Shown: positions 9,349-20,808 of the stretch, in pieces
Position numbering within the stretch: the stretch's first letter is position 1
Layout of the letters: each line of letters begins with the position of its first letter
Source of the DNA: Leidyana gryllorum EB-2025a
Lineage: Eukaryota > Apicomplexa
NCBI GenBank assembly: GCA_048772705.1
Contig: JBLWGC010000082.1
Span: 186,001-250,000 of the forward strand
Direction: 5' to 3'
Length of the DNA: 64,000 bases
Translations under genes and position numbers: made by a program
Notes under the pieces: model-generated
The model's input: the letters and a program-made list of their open reading frames with translations, nothing else
Told to the model about the DNA's origin: nothing
The model's database searches: none

Positions 9349-12127
9349 CGTGGTGGGGGATAGGGCAGGACGGGGCGCTTACGATCATAGCTTGCGACTG
9401 TGCGTCGTTGGGGTCGGAACTCGAGAGTGCTCTCTGAGAGTCTGGTGTCTGCGAGAGATCCGGCGGCTGTGGCCAAGATAGCGTCATCGAGCCAAAGCAA
9501 TAAACGTTCAATTAGAGGTACGGCCATTTGTTCATTTCGCTCAGCTTGCGCGAGCGTTCGTCTGTGAGCCGCGGAGGCGTCTATGGAGCCTCTGGCTGTG
9601 TTGACGATAGCGGAGACGGATCTCTTGCTGGAGTAGAGGGAGCCTTGTCGGCGGCTGTGAATGCTCATTGTGGCGCGACCTCCGCTGGAGGGCGGCTGCA
9701 CTCGGTGTAAATTGGCATCGATCGCAGTCGGTTTGTTGCCGGTTGCGAATGGAGGCGAGTCCACTGCCGGCATGAGGGGACTGGGGGGCGACCGGGAGAG
9801 ATTTATGGGGTCCTGTTTGACCACACGGCGGACCCCGCGAGTGGGCGAGCTATTGAGGGGTTTGGATGAGGGCGTACCACTGTCGAGTGGTGACTGCGAG
9901 GAGGAGTTTGAGGTTATCGGGAGCCCAGGAACGATCATTGACGACGCCTTCCGGTTGTCTATGGAAGAAGGGCGGAACTCTGGGGGCGAAATTGAAGTGT
10001 CAAGTTGTGGAGGTCGTCAGCGTCAGCGTCGCACTCACCCGTATCGGCTAAATCAGAGACTGGTTGACAACAACAATTAGCCAATTTGAACCTTCTCGCG
10101 GGAACGCGAGGTCTCAGAGGAGTGCTTAAAGATTGCAGTTTGGGCGGTGAAGCGGTGGCGGGGTGTGAGTGATCGGAAGCTGAGCCAGCGGGAGAGTCTT
10201 TGTGCGTCGGGCCGCCGCGAAGACCTCCAATATCACGAAGTCTGCGAGCGGAGCCGCGCCCCGGGAACACTGATGAGGAGTTGGGCTGTTGTGGTGGATT
10301 TTCTATCAGAGAGTGAGTGGTGATGTCCTCGCCGGCAGCCGTATAGTTCGGCTGCCCCATGTCAACGGAAGATCTGTCCCCCCCGGCCGTCGGGACGGAC
10401 AGAGATGACGACGAGGCTGACGACTCGTCATTATACTCGTCCACGGGGGGAACGGCACCACCCCTTCTGTGCAATAAGGAGCTGCGCTCCTCCAAGGCGG
10501 CGTCGTTCAGACGACTGCTGAGTGACCGGGCGGGGATGAGGGGAGGTGACTTGGCGTGAGTTGGGGAATTGAAGAAACGTTTTGGGGGCGAAGATCCGAG
10601 TGTTCTCAACCGCTTTCGACTAAAAGTCGATGAACTCGACGAGCTGCTGTCCTCGTCACTATTGCGGTGCATCTCTCCTCCGGGCGATGAGGGTCCGGGC
10701 GGCGCTATGTCGGCCCCGCCCGTAGTCCCGAGAACTGTATATATCATCTGCAGAGGGTCATCGATGGGTGTATCCGGGTTGGAGGGCGCTAAATCCGCCA
10801 CACGCTTCCGTAACAAAGTCGACTTGAGAGCCGCCAAACTCTCACGGAGCGCGACTAATTGTTCAAGTGTGGGTGTCCGGGTGTTATTGGTAGTCAGATT
10901 CAAGTTGCCGCAGTTACTGACATCCCCTTTGTTGTGGACTCCGGCGGGGTCGATGGTGGTCCAACCCCCATCGGTGTGTCGCATCGACGGATCGCTGTCC
11001 CGTTGGACATCGTCGCCTCCGCCGCCTGAGGTCACGGACCCTTTGCGAGCCGACTCGATGAGAGGGGCTGGTCGAGTGATGCCTCCTCCTCCTCCAGCGC
11101 GCACATCAGCCCGACTTCTTAGCGCCTCTGGACTGAGATATACGTCCGGCAGGGGCGAGGGGGGGCCGTTGTGGTAGCCGTGGGCTCGCGGCAAAACCCC
11201 CAATAGCGAGAGAAACTCGGCGTTGGTGGTAACAGCGGATTTGAAACTGCCCATATGAGAAGGTATTGTGACGTTCATTCATCCACCCACCCCTCTCACT
11301 CACTCAGCCAGAGAAAGTCGCGAATGGCCCTCACAGTCCACCGAATGTGCGACTCTGCTAAATATATTCCCGATGAGCTCCGGACTCAGAGCTCCACGTC
11401 TCGTTTCTCCAACCAGCTGCTCTCGTGTGGTCTGTAGACTCTTGACGACCAATGCGAATTCAGGCAGAGTCAACTGATTCTCAACCTCCGCCCAGTCGTA
11501 CCCGAGCATCTCCTCTAACGTAGAAGTGGAGTGCACATCATAGGATAGGGAGGAATGAGTCTTTCTGCTCTCGCGCACCATACTGGCGGCAGCGGTGGGT
11601 GTGCGGCGAATCCGGCAGCAGGAAGAGTGATCTTCCCGGTTAAAGGCGTAAAGTTGTTCCCAGCGCGCCTGCAGACCCCCCGAGTCTGTGACTGGCTGCC
11701 ACAGCGGAGTCAGCTGCGGTTTGACTGCCCCACTGGGCTTCAGGATGCGGTACGATAGCGATAAGCGCTCGTCGTCGGAGCCCGTGATCATAATGGCGAC
11801 GCTCGATCCCCACTCGAGAAAGTCGAGCACGTCGTCGTTGAGCCAATCAAAGGCTCCAAAGAGGCGTTGGCACAGAAAACTGTCATCCAGCAGAGCCAAC
11901 ATCCCGAGAGAGGTCTTGAAACGCGCGTAGTTGATGAACCCATTGGGTGCCAGACGACGAAAGCGGGTATAGAGTAACGCACATACCTGCTGGTCCAGAT
12001 TAGTGAGGCGATTAATCTCGCGCAAAAGTCTTCTGGGCGGCTCTTCAGGTAATAAAGGAGTGTTCTGTGTTGGCCTGCAGCATCCTGACGTAGCGGGAAT
12101 TGTTTGAATTGCCGCAGGCCGCAGCAT
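7311..12127 (-). CDS. PIP5K: phosphatidylinositol-4-phosphate 5-kinase with N-terminal EF-hand-like module
   Basis: This large gene has at least a dozen exons. Exon 1 (11304-12127) encodes an EF-hand/recoverin-like helical module (LYTRFRRL..NGFINYARF, DDVLDFLEWGSSVAIM) as found ahead of the kinase in apic omplexan PIP5K. A roughly 600-residue Ser/Gly-rich linker follows (10039-11246 and 9383-9979). The kinase core reads GHESWNMVLNMMVGLR, DYAPMVFRKLRE, the nucleotide-binding SELCSEGKSGALFYYT and DGRFLVKT, YDLKGSWVGR, FLCAQDVLDYSLLFGIH and YFCGVIDVFTRWTSKKRLEH. These correspond to the PIP kinase nucleotide loop, lysine, DLKGS and activation-region segments. The enzyme makes PI(4,5)P2 at membranes. 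The C-terminal join is uncertain; the end at 7311 assumes splicing at 7317. One intron (8042-8177) carries tandem repeats. The start lies 24 bp from the nuclease start. Confidence 0.88.
8053..8146. repeat. three tandem copies of a 32-bp unit inside a PIP5K intron
   Basis: Copies start at 8053, 8085 and 8117, each beginning GCAGAGGCAAACACGGT and diverging after it (GAATTAACTCATGGC, GATTAATTATATGGC, AATTATCGCGCGCC). The array fills most of the 136-nt intron 8042-8177, which is about three times the usual intron length here. Confidence 0.9.
9309..9346. repeat. GT/CA dinucleotide microsatellite in a PIP5K intron
   Basis: An uninterrupted GT run on the + strand (CA when read along the transcript) occupies the middle of the 88-nt intron 9295-9382, upstream of its acceptor. 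It is probably length-variable. Confidence 0.85.
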
Positions 12128-12151
12128 CAGGCAGCAAAAAGTTTGACTTGT
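12128..12151. promoter_or_regulatory. 24-bp gap between divergent start codons (PIP5K / P1 nuclease-like)
   Basis: The ATG of PIP5K (minus, 12127) and the ATG of the nuclease-like gene (plus, 12152) are only 24 bp apart. Any shared promoter must overlap the first exons, or one start codon is misassigned. No clear core promoter motif can be named. Confidence 0.45.
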
Positions 12152-13426
12152 ATGTTATTGGTTCGAGTACTCAGCCTCGGACTCCTGGGCTGCGTGGCAG
12201 CATGGGACTCCGATGGACACAGTGCTATCGGTATGACGGTCATGTCAGGCATCAAAGGAGAAGCTCTGGCACAGCTCAAGAGATTGCTGCAAGGCAAAGA
12301 TGTTGTAGATGTCGCAAGCTGGTCTCACTCGGTCATTAGAAAGTACCCCGCTGTCGAGACTATCTTCTTTCAGCCACAAGAACGTGACCTCTCTCTCAGA
12401 GTAAATTGCTCCGAGTTTGATGCTAATAAACCCTGTCCCCAAGGCCAGTGTTTGGTCAACGCCGCCAAACACTTCTACACACAGCTCATCGGCAGAGCAG
12501 ATCTCGCCCCCGAGTTCAAGATGCCCGTCAATCTCAAGTTCACTGACACTGACAACATGAAATTCCTCATCGCTGTCCTCGCGGAAATGCACAGCCCAAT
12601 GCAGTTCGGCTACACAGACAACAATATGGGACGCGATACCGAGATTCACTTCGCCGATGCTGGAAGGGTCAAACAGACCACTCTCTATGACTACTGGGAT
12701 CACGAACTCGTCCAGAAAACCATCAGAGATCGACCAAACTTCTGGTACTCTGGCTGGACACACCAAAACAATCTCGGCCGCGCCTTCTACGAAAAGGAAG
12801 CCAACGCTTGGAACAAAGCTACCGCTGAAGAACGACTCGAGATACTCGAAAAATGGGCCGCAGAGACCTTTCACGCCCTCTGCTCGCGAGTACAGAGGAA
12901 ACAGATCGCCGGAGGCGACGCTATCGATATGGGCAAAGAAGCAGATGAGCGCAGCTTGCTAATCCCAGACAAGTTTGCCTACACTGCAGCCCACATCTTC
13001 ATGGACTTTGAGTTTTTGAAGACCAAAATACTCACTGCCGGTATTCGTGCATCCATTGTCCTCAACTCTATTCTGGCGTCCCGAGATGCCAAACGGCTCC
13101 GTCAAGGCTCTGGAGTGAAGGTCTCACTTCGTAAGTCCCCCCACACACACTGTGTGCTATAACGTGTCTCCGCGACAATGATCGTAGATAAGGTCGAAAC
13201 GATACAAACGCCGGTTGACGCACACAGCTGGGCTCGAATGACCAGAAATCTGAGCATTAATCTCGTTATCATCGGACTGGTTGTGGTAAGCGACTCCTTG
13301 GCTCTGACGACCATTCAATCTGTGCCCCCCTTTCAGGGTGTGTTTCTAATGTTTGTCAAGTACACGTCTGGAGTGACTCAAAAGCAGCCGGGCGAGTCGA
13401 TGACGGTCCGAAAAGAGAAAGCGTGA
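12152..13426 (+). CDS. membrane-anchored P1/S1 nuclease-like protein with degraded zinc site
   Basis: P1/S1 nucleases are secreted zinc enzymes whose mature chain starts with Trp. Here a signal peptide (MLLVRVLSLGLLGCVAA) precedes WDSDGHSAIG, which keeps the N-terminal Trp and the first His. Family segments are recognisable at VASWSHSVIRKYP, LAEMHSPMQFGYT and LYDYWDHELV. By eye the family G-D-x-H-Q-P-L-H appears as AEMHSPMQ and N-L-H-x-x-W-D as TLYDYWD, so several zinc ligands are replaced. A C-terminal membrane helix (NLVIIGLVVGVFLMFV region) spans the last intron and a short basic tail follows, predicting a type I membrane protein. Introns are 13131-13187 (57 nt) and 13286-13336 (51 nt). 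Catalysis as a canonical nuclease looks unlikely. Confidence 0.8.
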
Positions 13427-13510
13427 TGCGGCCTGCACCCTTGTAGATTTGAACGCAAAGCCTGGCGTCCATCCTTTCCCGCCACGCCAGAGAGGCAGGC
13501 AGGCAGGCGG

Positions 13511-13546
13511 GCAGAGACAGTAGCAGCGGCAGAGACAGTAGCAGCT
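13511..13546. repeat. direct duplication of an 18-bp unit in an intergenic gap
   Basis: GCAGAGACAGTAGCAGC occurs twice back to back (13511 and 13529), preceded by GGCA repeats at 13493-13510. It lies in the convergent gap between the nuclease-like gene and PRP46. Nothing else was seen in this 199-bp gap. Confidence 0.8.
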
Positions 13547-13625
13547 TCTCAGCTCGGCCACTTGGCTGGCGGTATAACTATCTTGACAGTGCGTGGAGGA
13601 CCGATATATTAGGTTGGGAGCTATC

Positions 13626-15180
13626 CTATCTGTCTCGGAGAGAGGCTATGGGCGGGGCGCCTCCAGTGCCCTCTGCCATTGTGTCGTCGTCATCGTCGTA
13701 ATTCGCGTCCTCTTCCCAAATCTTGATACTCTTATCACATTCTCCGGTGATCAGACGAGTCTCGGACTGATCAAATTTGACTGCAAAGATTGCGTTCTCT
13801 GATGCGAGACTTCCCGGTTGGGGGATTGTCTCGAGGGTTTGGAACCGTTTGCCGCTCCGCCAGTCCCAGAAGTGCAAATGGCCACTGTCACTGCCGGCGA
13901 CTACCACGGCAGACTCTGGATCGTCCTTGATGGCTACACTATTTATAATGGATTTGCAGGGAGCCAAATCGCGCTCGTAGGCCGCGTGTTCACCCTTCCA
14001 TATCTGCAGAAAGTGGGTTGAGACATTGTGCTGTGCGGCGGGCGTACCTTTAGAGCGTCTCCGGCAGCCGAGAGGAAAGTATAGAGACGGGGGTGGACGG
14101 CCAGAGAGCGGATGCATTTACTGTGGTGGGTAAGGACGGTTGCACAGCGTCCCGCTCTGAGGTCCCACGTCCGGATGGTATTGTCAGCACTCCCAGAGAT
14201 GAGTTGGGGCTCGATGGATTGGCTCGCGAGACTAAAGATGGTGCTCGAGTGGCCACTGAAACAGTGTATCATGTCGCGTGTCCGAATGTCCCACAGTCGG
14301 ACGGCCGCGTCTCTTCCACCACTCGCGAGGACATCCACGGACGGGTGCAGAGTCAAACTGTATACACCACTGAGGTGTCCGTGGTAGTGTCGGACGACCT
14401 TGTTGGCCTCGAGATCCCAACACTTTACAGTGTTGTCTTCCCCACAGGAGAAGAGATAGGGGTGTCTTTGGGATATTACGAGGCCTCGGACGTTATGGAT
14501 GTGACCCGTTAAAGTCAATTTGAGAGTGCCGGTCGCTAAGTCCCATATCTTAATTAGCCTATCATTGCCTCCGGAAACGAACCACTCATTCGAGGGATCA
14601 ACGTCCAGACACCGAACCCATCCCGTATGACCAGCGATTACTCGTTTCAACTTCCATTTTGGGTGAAACACGGCATCTGGAGCTTTTGCAGCTTTAGCAA
14701 AGGTCAAATGAGACAGCAAGTCGCTGGCTTTACTGCGGGGAATACCCACGGGCGCCGCTGTCTCTTCAGACCGCGCCAGTACCCCCTTGGAGGGCTTATC
14801 AGCGATCATCGACGGCGGTGGCCCGCCCAACAGGCCGCCCGGGGCAGTTGAAAGAACGGCAGCATCAGCCGCACTTGAGGGATAGGTGTCCAGGAGCTCG
14901 ACCACCTGGTTGGCAAAATGTTGGCTTGGCATCGAGTGCTTACGGCTGCGGTAGTGAAGGATTTATCAGCTTTCTCTCTGTCCTTCTGAACGACCGATGT
15001 GCCATTCAACTTGGCCTTTTTGAGCATATCCCCATGGAGGCTCTCGACCCGCTGTTTTATGCTTTCGATATCCCCGTGCGTAGGCGGGGTCGGAAGACCT
15101 CTGTTGTTACGGAACAGAGATAAAGTCGCCTTGAGCTCATCTTGAGCTGCCTCAAGCGCGGGTCTTGAAGCCGTGGCCAT
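13626..15180 (-). CDS. PLRG1: PRP46/PLRG1-like WD40 splicing factor (NineTeen complex)
   Basis: PLRG1/Prp46 is a WD40 subunit of the Prp19-associated complex needed for spliceosome activation. After a helical N-terminal region, seven WD repeats begin at [20 protein letters not shown] and continue through [54 protein letters not shown] and [12 protein letters not shown] to [14 protein letters not shown]. This order and wording match PLRG1 closely. The C-terminus is short and acidic. Introns are 14906-14943 (38 nt) and 14004-14047 (44 nt). The gene starts 72 bp head-to-head from BDP1. Confidence 0.92.
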
Positions 15181-15252
15181 TGAAGGGGAAAAAAATTACC
15201 AAGTTGCCATTGATGTGAGGCTGACTTTGTCGAGCCGACGGAAAACAGAATC

Positions 15253-16313
15253 ATGGGGTTACTACTGCCTGTGGAGATGACTGAAGAGGAGTCGTTGCAG
15301 CAGGTAAAGGACGAGTCGTCGTCGTCCTTCGCGAGCGAAGAAACTTCCTCACCTATAAGACGCACCAGCGCCGCCGACGGCCGCGCGAATCTAAAGCGGG
15401 CTTTGGTTCGAGTCAAAGATGAAGGTACTGGGGAAGAGAGGGCATTGGTCATTAGCAACGCGGATAATGCAGACAACTTGACAGTTTGGGATGTGGTCAT
15501 GATGAATCGGCGCTCTGTGGAGCGGAAGAAGCGCTTAAAAACAGAGCCTTCCGCCATCCCCGCCATAGATAAAGCAGTGCAGCTAAACGAGTTGCGAGAA
15601 TCCGGAGCCTCAGAGGATTTGATGGCTATGTTTCTCGACAACCCGTCTGAAACTCGCCACCCAGCCGCAGCCACGACTACAGCACCACAGGCGTTCGGTG
15701 AGTGATCGATCGTTTTCAATATCATTTCAATTTCCTCTTTCGCGCCGCAGAATCCCTCTTCGCGCTGCCTTTAGAGGTTGATCGCGCTGTAGTGGATCCG
15801 CTTGGAGTCTTTGTGGAGAACGATTGCAAACAACGTCTTCCGGCATTCGAGGGTGCCTATAAGAAGACGAAAGCTCGAAAGTGGACTGAGGGGGAAACCA
15901 GAAAGTTCTACGAGGCAATTAGTCGGGTGGGAGAGGACATGTCGATGATTGCGTCGTTCTTCCCGCATGTGGACTATAAGGACGTAGTTAGGAAGTACAA
16001 TAGAGAAAGGCGTACGAACCCCTCAGCTATAGACGACGCAGCCGCGGCAGCCGCTCGGCGACCGATGTACAGTGTCGCAGAGTACGAAGAAGCTCACGGC
16101 AAGAAGCTCGATATGGAGACCATAACGAAAAATCGCAAACTCTTCGAATATGCGAAAGGAGGCTGCGATGACGATGGATCGGTACCATTAGACGCCGATT
16201 TGGAATTCCTCTCCGGTGTTAATGTTGACGCCCCGTCACCAGATGGGACCGACAACGCCACCGATTCGTCGCACCATAATACCAATGTGTTCGATAGCTT
16301 GTTTGTTGGGTGA
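15253..16313 (+). CDS. BDP1: TFIIIB subunit B'' (BDP1)-like, SANT domain
   Basis: BDP1 joins TBP and BRF1 on Pol III promoters. The extended SANT domain reads KWTEGETRKFYEAISRVGED, then MSMIASFFPHVDYKDVVRKY, matching the BDP1 W-S-x-x-E-T-x-x-F-Y...G-x-D-F-x-M-I...F-P pattern. The flanking regions are acidic or serine-rich. The single intron is 15698-15750 (53 nt). The product is about 335 residues, short for the family but typical of protist versions that keep only the core. Its stop is only 8 bp before the COG7 start. Confidence 0.82.
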
Positions 16314-16321
16314 TTTTTGCA

Positions 16322-19300
16322 ATGCGTGTGGTCGGCGACATACCCTCCTGGATCGATGAGCAGCTTGGCAACCACCTTAAACATAAACAAAACGCACCTT
16401 TGACTGATTTGCTAACAGCAGTAACAGCCGTCTATGATGAGCTCGAAGAAGAGATGTGTGGCCTCGAGACGCAGGCCGATGCCCAATTGACCAGTTTAGT
16501 CGGATTCTGCCAACAGCTTATATCTGGCGAACCCAAGGGCGCTATCGAGAACGATAGTCACCACCTAATCAGCATCAACACTCTCGAAAAGGACGCTGCC
16601 GATGCCATCAAACTGGTCGATACCGCTCTCAAACCCTGCGCCGCCACCACTTCCGATCGGAATCTCGAAGTTCTGGCTTCCACTGACGCCGCACTCAGAC
16701 TACTCAAACAAACCGAACGCACTCTCCGCAACGTTCGCGATTGGGATGTCAAAGTCCGAGAAGTCGAACGGTGGCTCACCCGAACCGGTGACGAAATGGC
16801 CAATCACAACTTCCTCGACAAAGTCGACCCCGAGAGTCTCAAGTCTCACATTGCTGAACTCGGAGGTCTCAAGGAATCTGTCGTCACTGTTGAGAACTTC
16901 TTCGCCAGTTCGACCCGTAAACAGACCGTCGTTCGTCTCCTAAACAGATTCCGGAGCCTCTTACACTCGGTGAGTCGCTCAACCACCTTCCCCTCCCCCC
17001 CAATCACCAGCAGCTCCTGATGCAAGTCGGCCAGAGACTGTGCGCCGCAAAAGAGAATACCTCTCCGGACTCACGCTGGGGATCGCTGTTGTCTATACTC
17101 TTTGACGGCTTTGTCGTCGCCTCGGGGCCCTCCGGCTTGACCGAGGCAGTCACCATACTGACCCGCACGATGTGCGCTGCGTGGTTCCTGCCGAGGCTCA
17201 AAAGTCTATGGGGCCAACACTGCCACGAGAACGTCGATATCCCGCCCTGTCTGGCTGAGTTTGAAGCAATGTTCCCTCACCATCACTCCCCACCCGAAAT
17301 GAGCGCCACGGGACCCTGGTGGGGATGCCTCGCTCAAGCAGTGAACGATCTGCGAGAGGAGCTGACTCGGGTAAGTGCACACAGAGAACGAAAACTGTTC
17401 TATGACACGCCGCCCTGCAGCACAAGAGCGCTGTGGATCTATGTGCCTACAATGTCGTGCGATGCTTCATTCACAATGGGCTGACCGAAGAGAGTGTGGA
17501 ATCCTTTGAGGTCATCACAACAGGGCGCCCGCAGATGGCGCGCTCGTCGACAGCTGATCCATTACAAGCGGGATATGAGGAAGACAGAATGGTGGCTCAA
17601 CTGGTCTCAATCGCCACCTGCAGCCTGCAACAACGGCTTCTTCGCTTGTCGTTGCTGACACTCTGTCGTTGTGTTGTCGCCACCGTGGAACGAATTCCAA
17701 TCGAGGCACTGAGTTGTGCCGGTTCGGGGAAAGATGAGCTCTCTGATAGACTCGCGGTGAGTTGGACGACGACGTTCCATTGTGTAACAGTTGGGGAACG
17801 GTGCCCTGCCCACACGTGTGTGTGTTCGATCGATCTATTGGTGTCTCCTGGGTGTCGATAATGACAGCTTTCCGTGCAGATGACGATACGGTTCTATCAC
17901 GGCTTCATGAGTATCATTCAAGACGAGTCTGTAGACCCAATGTTCGATCAGCCACCCGAGGCTCAGGTGCTGATGGCCTTCAAGCTGCGGCCTCAAATTG
18001 CTGCATTGTGTTTGCCAAAGCAGCGGGAGGAGTTATGTGAGGAAGAAGAGGTGGTTTCGTTCCCAGAGGGGCGGCCAGTATTGTGTGCTCCTGTGCTGCT
18101 GAAGCACATTGCTCAACTGTCGGTGGCTGTGGCGCAAGAGCGTTTGAGTTCAAAGGTGTTTGTGTCTCTTCAGGAGATCGAGAAGCTGTTTGACGGTGAG
18201 CACGGAACGGGATGACCGAAAAGTATATCATTCGGCTGCACCACCACAGATCGGTGTACACCGAACCTCGGGACCAATGCCGTTATACACTTGGAGAAGC
18301 AGGTGGTGACCTTTGTGAGTATGATGACGGAGAATGATCTGAAACTATGGCGGCCCAAAGTTGAAGACTCGGAACAGCTGTATTGGCAGGACGTATTGGG
18401 CCTAGTGAGGGGGGTAATCGTAGAGAGTGCCAACTTTTTCTTGGCAGCGTTCGTGAGCCAAATTCGCACCGAGTTTCTCCTGCCATTCGAGCAACATTTG
18501 AGAACCGCTCAAGAGGCCGGAATCGGTATTGGAGACAATCGGTTAATTCAAGCCGCACTGCAGTTCCTCGATTTGACGACGGGTCTGCGGAAGCGATTGG
18601 AGGGCATTGTGTTGGCTGTTGGGAACGCGTTGCCCGCTTCACGGACCCCCGGCGAGCCTTCTCCCGGTGTGGTGGCGGCGTTGAGTGGGAGAAAGTGGAA
18701 GTGGGGGGGTGTCATGAGCTCGGGAGCGTTGTCTGTGGCGACTCCGAGCTTACAGATCCCACACGCTGAGCTTCTGAAATTACAGAGCGGCGCGAGAGGC
18801 TGCGCGACGGCGATATCGACCTTTGAGATCCGGAAGGAGCTGAAAGGGTACCACGAATACCTAATGGCCGCCCATAGCGCCGAGGCCGAACAGACGTTTA
18901 TTCAAGTTTTGGATTCGGCTCCGTCGCTGGCAGAGGGGCTCCAGCTGTTGGCCTGCAGTCCGGGGTTGGAGCACCTGTCCCTCCAGACGTCGCCGCCCGT
19001 GGGTAAAGCTCTGGGCGCCTGTATGGCTCTGTTGGGCCCTCTCTTTGTGTTTTCTGACGAGGACGAGGTGGCGCAGGAGATTGAATTCGTTATTCTGCCT
19101 TCCATTCTGATTCTGACCGCGAGTCAATTCTTACAGGAAGTTCACGAGGTACGCCGCTCTGCGTTTCGATCAATTTGGGGGACTCTTCGCAGGTGGAAAG
19201 GCTCGGATCGACGTCGATGTGGTTAGTGGCGGTGGACGTTCATCACACATTGTTGAGTTTGCGAACATTGGGTTCGCATATTCTGTTGGATGAGAGAGTG

Positions 19301-19570
19301 CCGAAATCGTTTGCGGCTGCGCAGGAGACTGCTGAGCGGCTGTTTGGTGTGGGTACTCAGCTGTGTTTACTGCGTAAGAAGCTATTGGAGGTTCTGTGTG
19401 AGATTGCTCCTTTCCGCGCGACCGGTGTGGATGCTGGGGCGTTGGGTTCTTTGATCTCGTCTGATGAACAGGAGATCAACGAATTGATCCCTCGTCTGAC
19501 GCGGTCGGCGGGTGCGGAGAGTATTGAGAGTAAATACGCAGAGTGGATAGCGATGAAGCTCGATTCGTGA
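16322..19570 (+). CDS. COG7: conserved oligomeric Golgi complex subunit 7-like
   Basis: COG7 is a lobe B subunit of the tether for retrograde vesicles at the Golgi. The N-terminus (DIPSWIDEQL) resembles the COG7 D-V-K-E-W-I-N start. Helical stretches DWDVKVREVERWL, ESLKSHIAELGGLKESVVTV and VVRLLNRFRSLLHS follow the COG7 layout, including L-x-x-L-K-x-R-L-E-A. Six exons are separated by introns 16970-17010 (41 nt), 17371-17420 (50), 17757-17879 (123), 18196-18249 (54) and 19149-19192 (44). The product of about 970 residues is longer than human COG7 (about 770). The ATG at 16322 is used because the frame upstream opens with GTG. Assignment among COG subunits is less certain than membership in the tether family. 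Confidence 0.65.
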
Positions 19571-19621
19571 CGAATGGCGTTTTCCATCTGTGAAAACCGT
19601 GGCTAAAATTTGATACATATA

Positions 19622-20736
19622 ATGCCGACTCCTCAATGCCAAGGATGTCTTGAAGCTCTCCCGAGGGTTAGACGGTCCGCCAACAGAGAGGCGTTGTGCA
19701 TTGAATGCTTTGCCAAAGCATTTGAAGACGAAGTCTATACTGTCTGCCAACGTTATAAACTGTTTAGGAGAGGCGACCGCGTGGCCATTGGGGTCTCAGG
19801 CGGAAAAGGTGCGTTTGGGCACCGAAGACTCCTTCTCACATCTCCGTCTGCACGCAGATTCATCAGCGCTCCTCCACTGTTTGGTATCGATAAATGAGCG
19901 CTACGATATGGGTTTGGACATCCGGATGCTCGCCATCGACGAAGGGATCAAAGGATATAGAGACGACTCGTTAGAGTGTGTGCACAGAGCCCAGGCGCGG
20001 TACCAATTGCCTCTCACCGTTCTCTCCTACACCGATTTGTATCGGGGATGGACAATGGACAATATTGTAGCCACTCTGGGCACTAAGAGCACTTGCACAC
20101 ACTGTGGGATTTTGAGGCGGCAGGCGCTCGAGAAGGGCGCTGTCGACGTGCGAGCCGACGTGATGGCCACCGGCCACAATGCGGACGACAGCATAGAGAC
20201 GCTGTTGATGAACTGTAAGTGGCAGAAATGCGGGTGGGGGCGGTCACATTGTGTTCTCAGTTTTACGTGGAGACTTGGTGAGGCTCAAAGCGTGCAGCGG
20301 AGTGAGCACCGGTGCTGGGCGCGAAGGGGAGGGGGAGGGAAAGGGGGAGGGAGACGACGACGGGAAATCAGAGGACGCAGGAAGATCAGGCGACCACAAG
20401 ATGAGGCGAGTGAAGCCTTTCTACTTTAGCTATGAGAAAGAAGTGGTGCTGTATTGTCATTTCCTCAAGCTGGACTACTTTTCGACGGAGTGTACATATA
20501 GTCCGAACGCGTATAGAGGTGAAGTGAGAGCGTTGGTGAAGAAGTTAGAGGCCCGAAATCCAAAGTTGATCCGAAAGGCACTGTACAGTGCGGAACAAGT
20601 TTTGGCTTTGAATAGACGGGACGTTGTGACTCGGTCTCAGACAGTGAACTGTGTTGAGTGTGGAATGATCAATACCACTCCGTTGTGCAAAGCCTGTGAG
20701 CTCCTTAACAAACTCGATCACGCGGCAGCACTGTGA
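19622..20736 (+). CDS. CTU1: cytosolic tRNA 2-thiouridylase CTU1/NCS6
   Basis: CTU1 with CTU2 adenylates and thiolates U34 of Lys, Glu and Gln tRNAs, using sulfur carried by URM1. The N-terminal C-x-x-C zinc pairs (QCQGC, LCIECF) precede [16 protein letters not shown]. The PP-loop SGGKDS is split by intron 1 (19809-19857, 49 nt) after the Lys. Exon 2 reads [36 protein letters not shown] and [21 protein letters not shown] across intron 2 (20215-20260, 46 nt). Exon 3 ends with [20 protein letters not shown] lineage-specific Gly/Glu-rich insert of about 30 residues lies after the RLKACSG region. It sits 72 bp before the uL16 gene. Confidence 0.93.
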
Positions 20737-20808
20737 AGGAACGAAAGTTCTGTCTCCTGTATTAGCCAAAAAAAACGCCAGACTTTTTCGTCAGCACCGA
20801 GTTCAACC

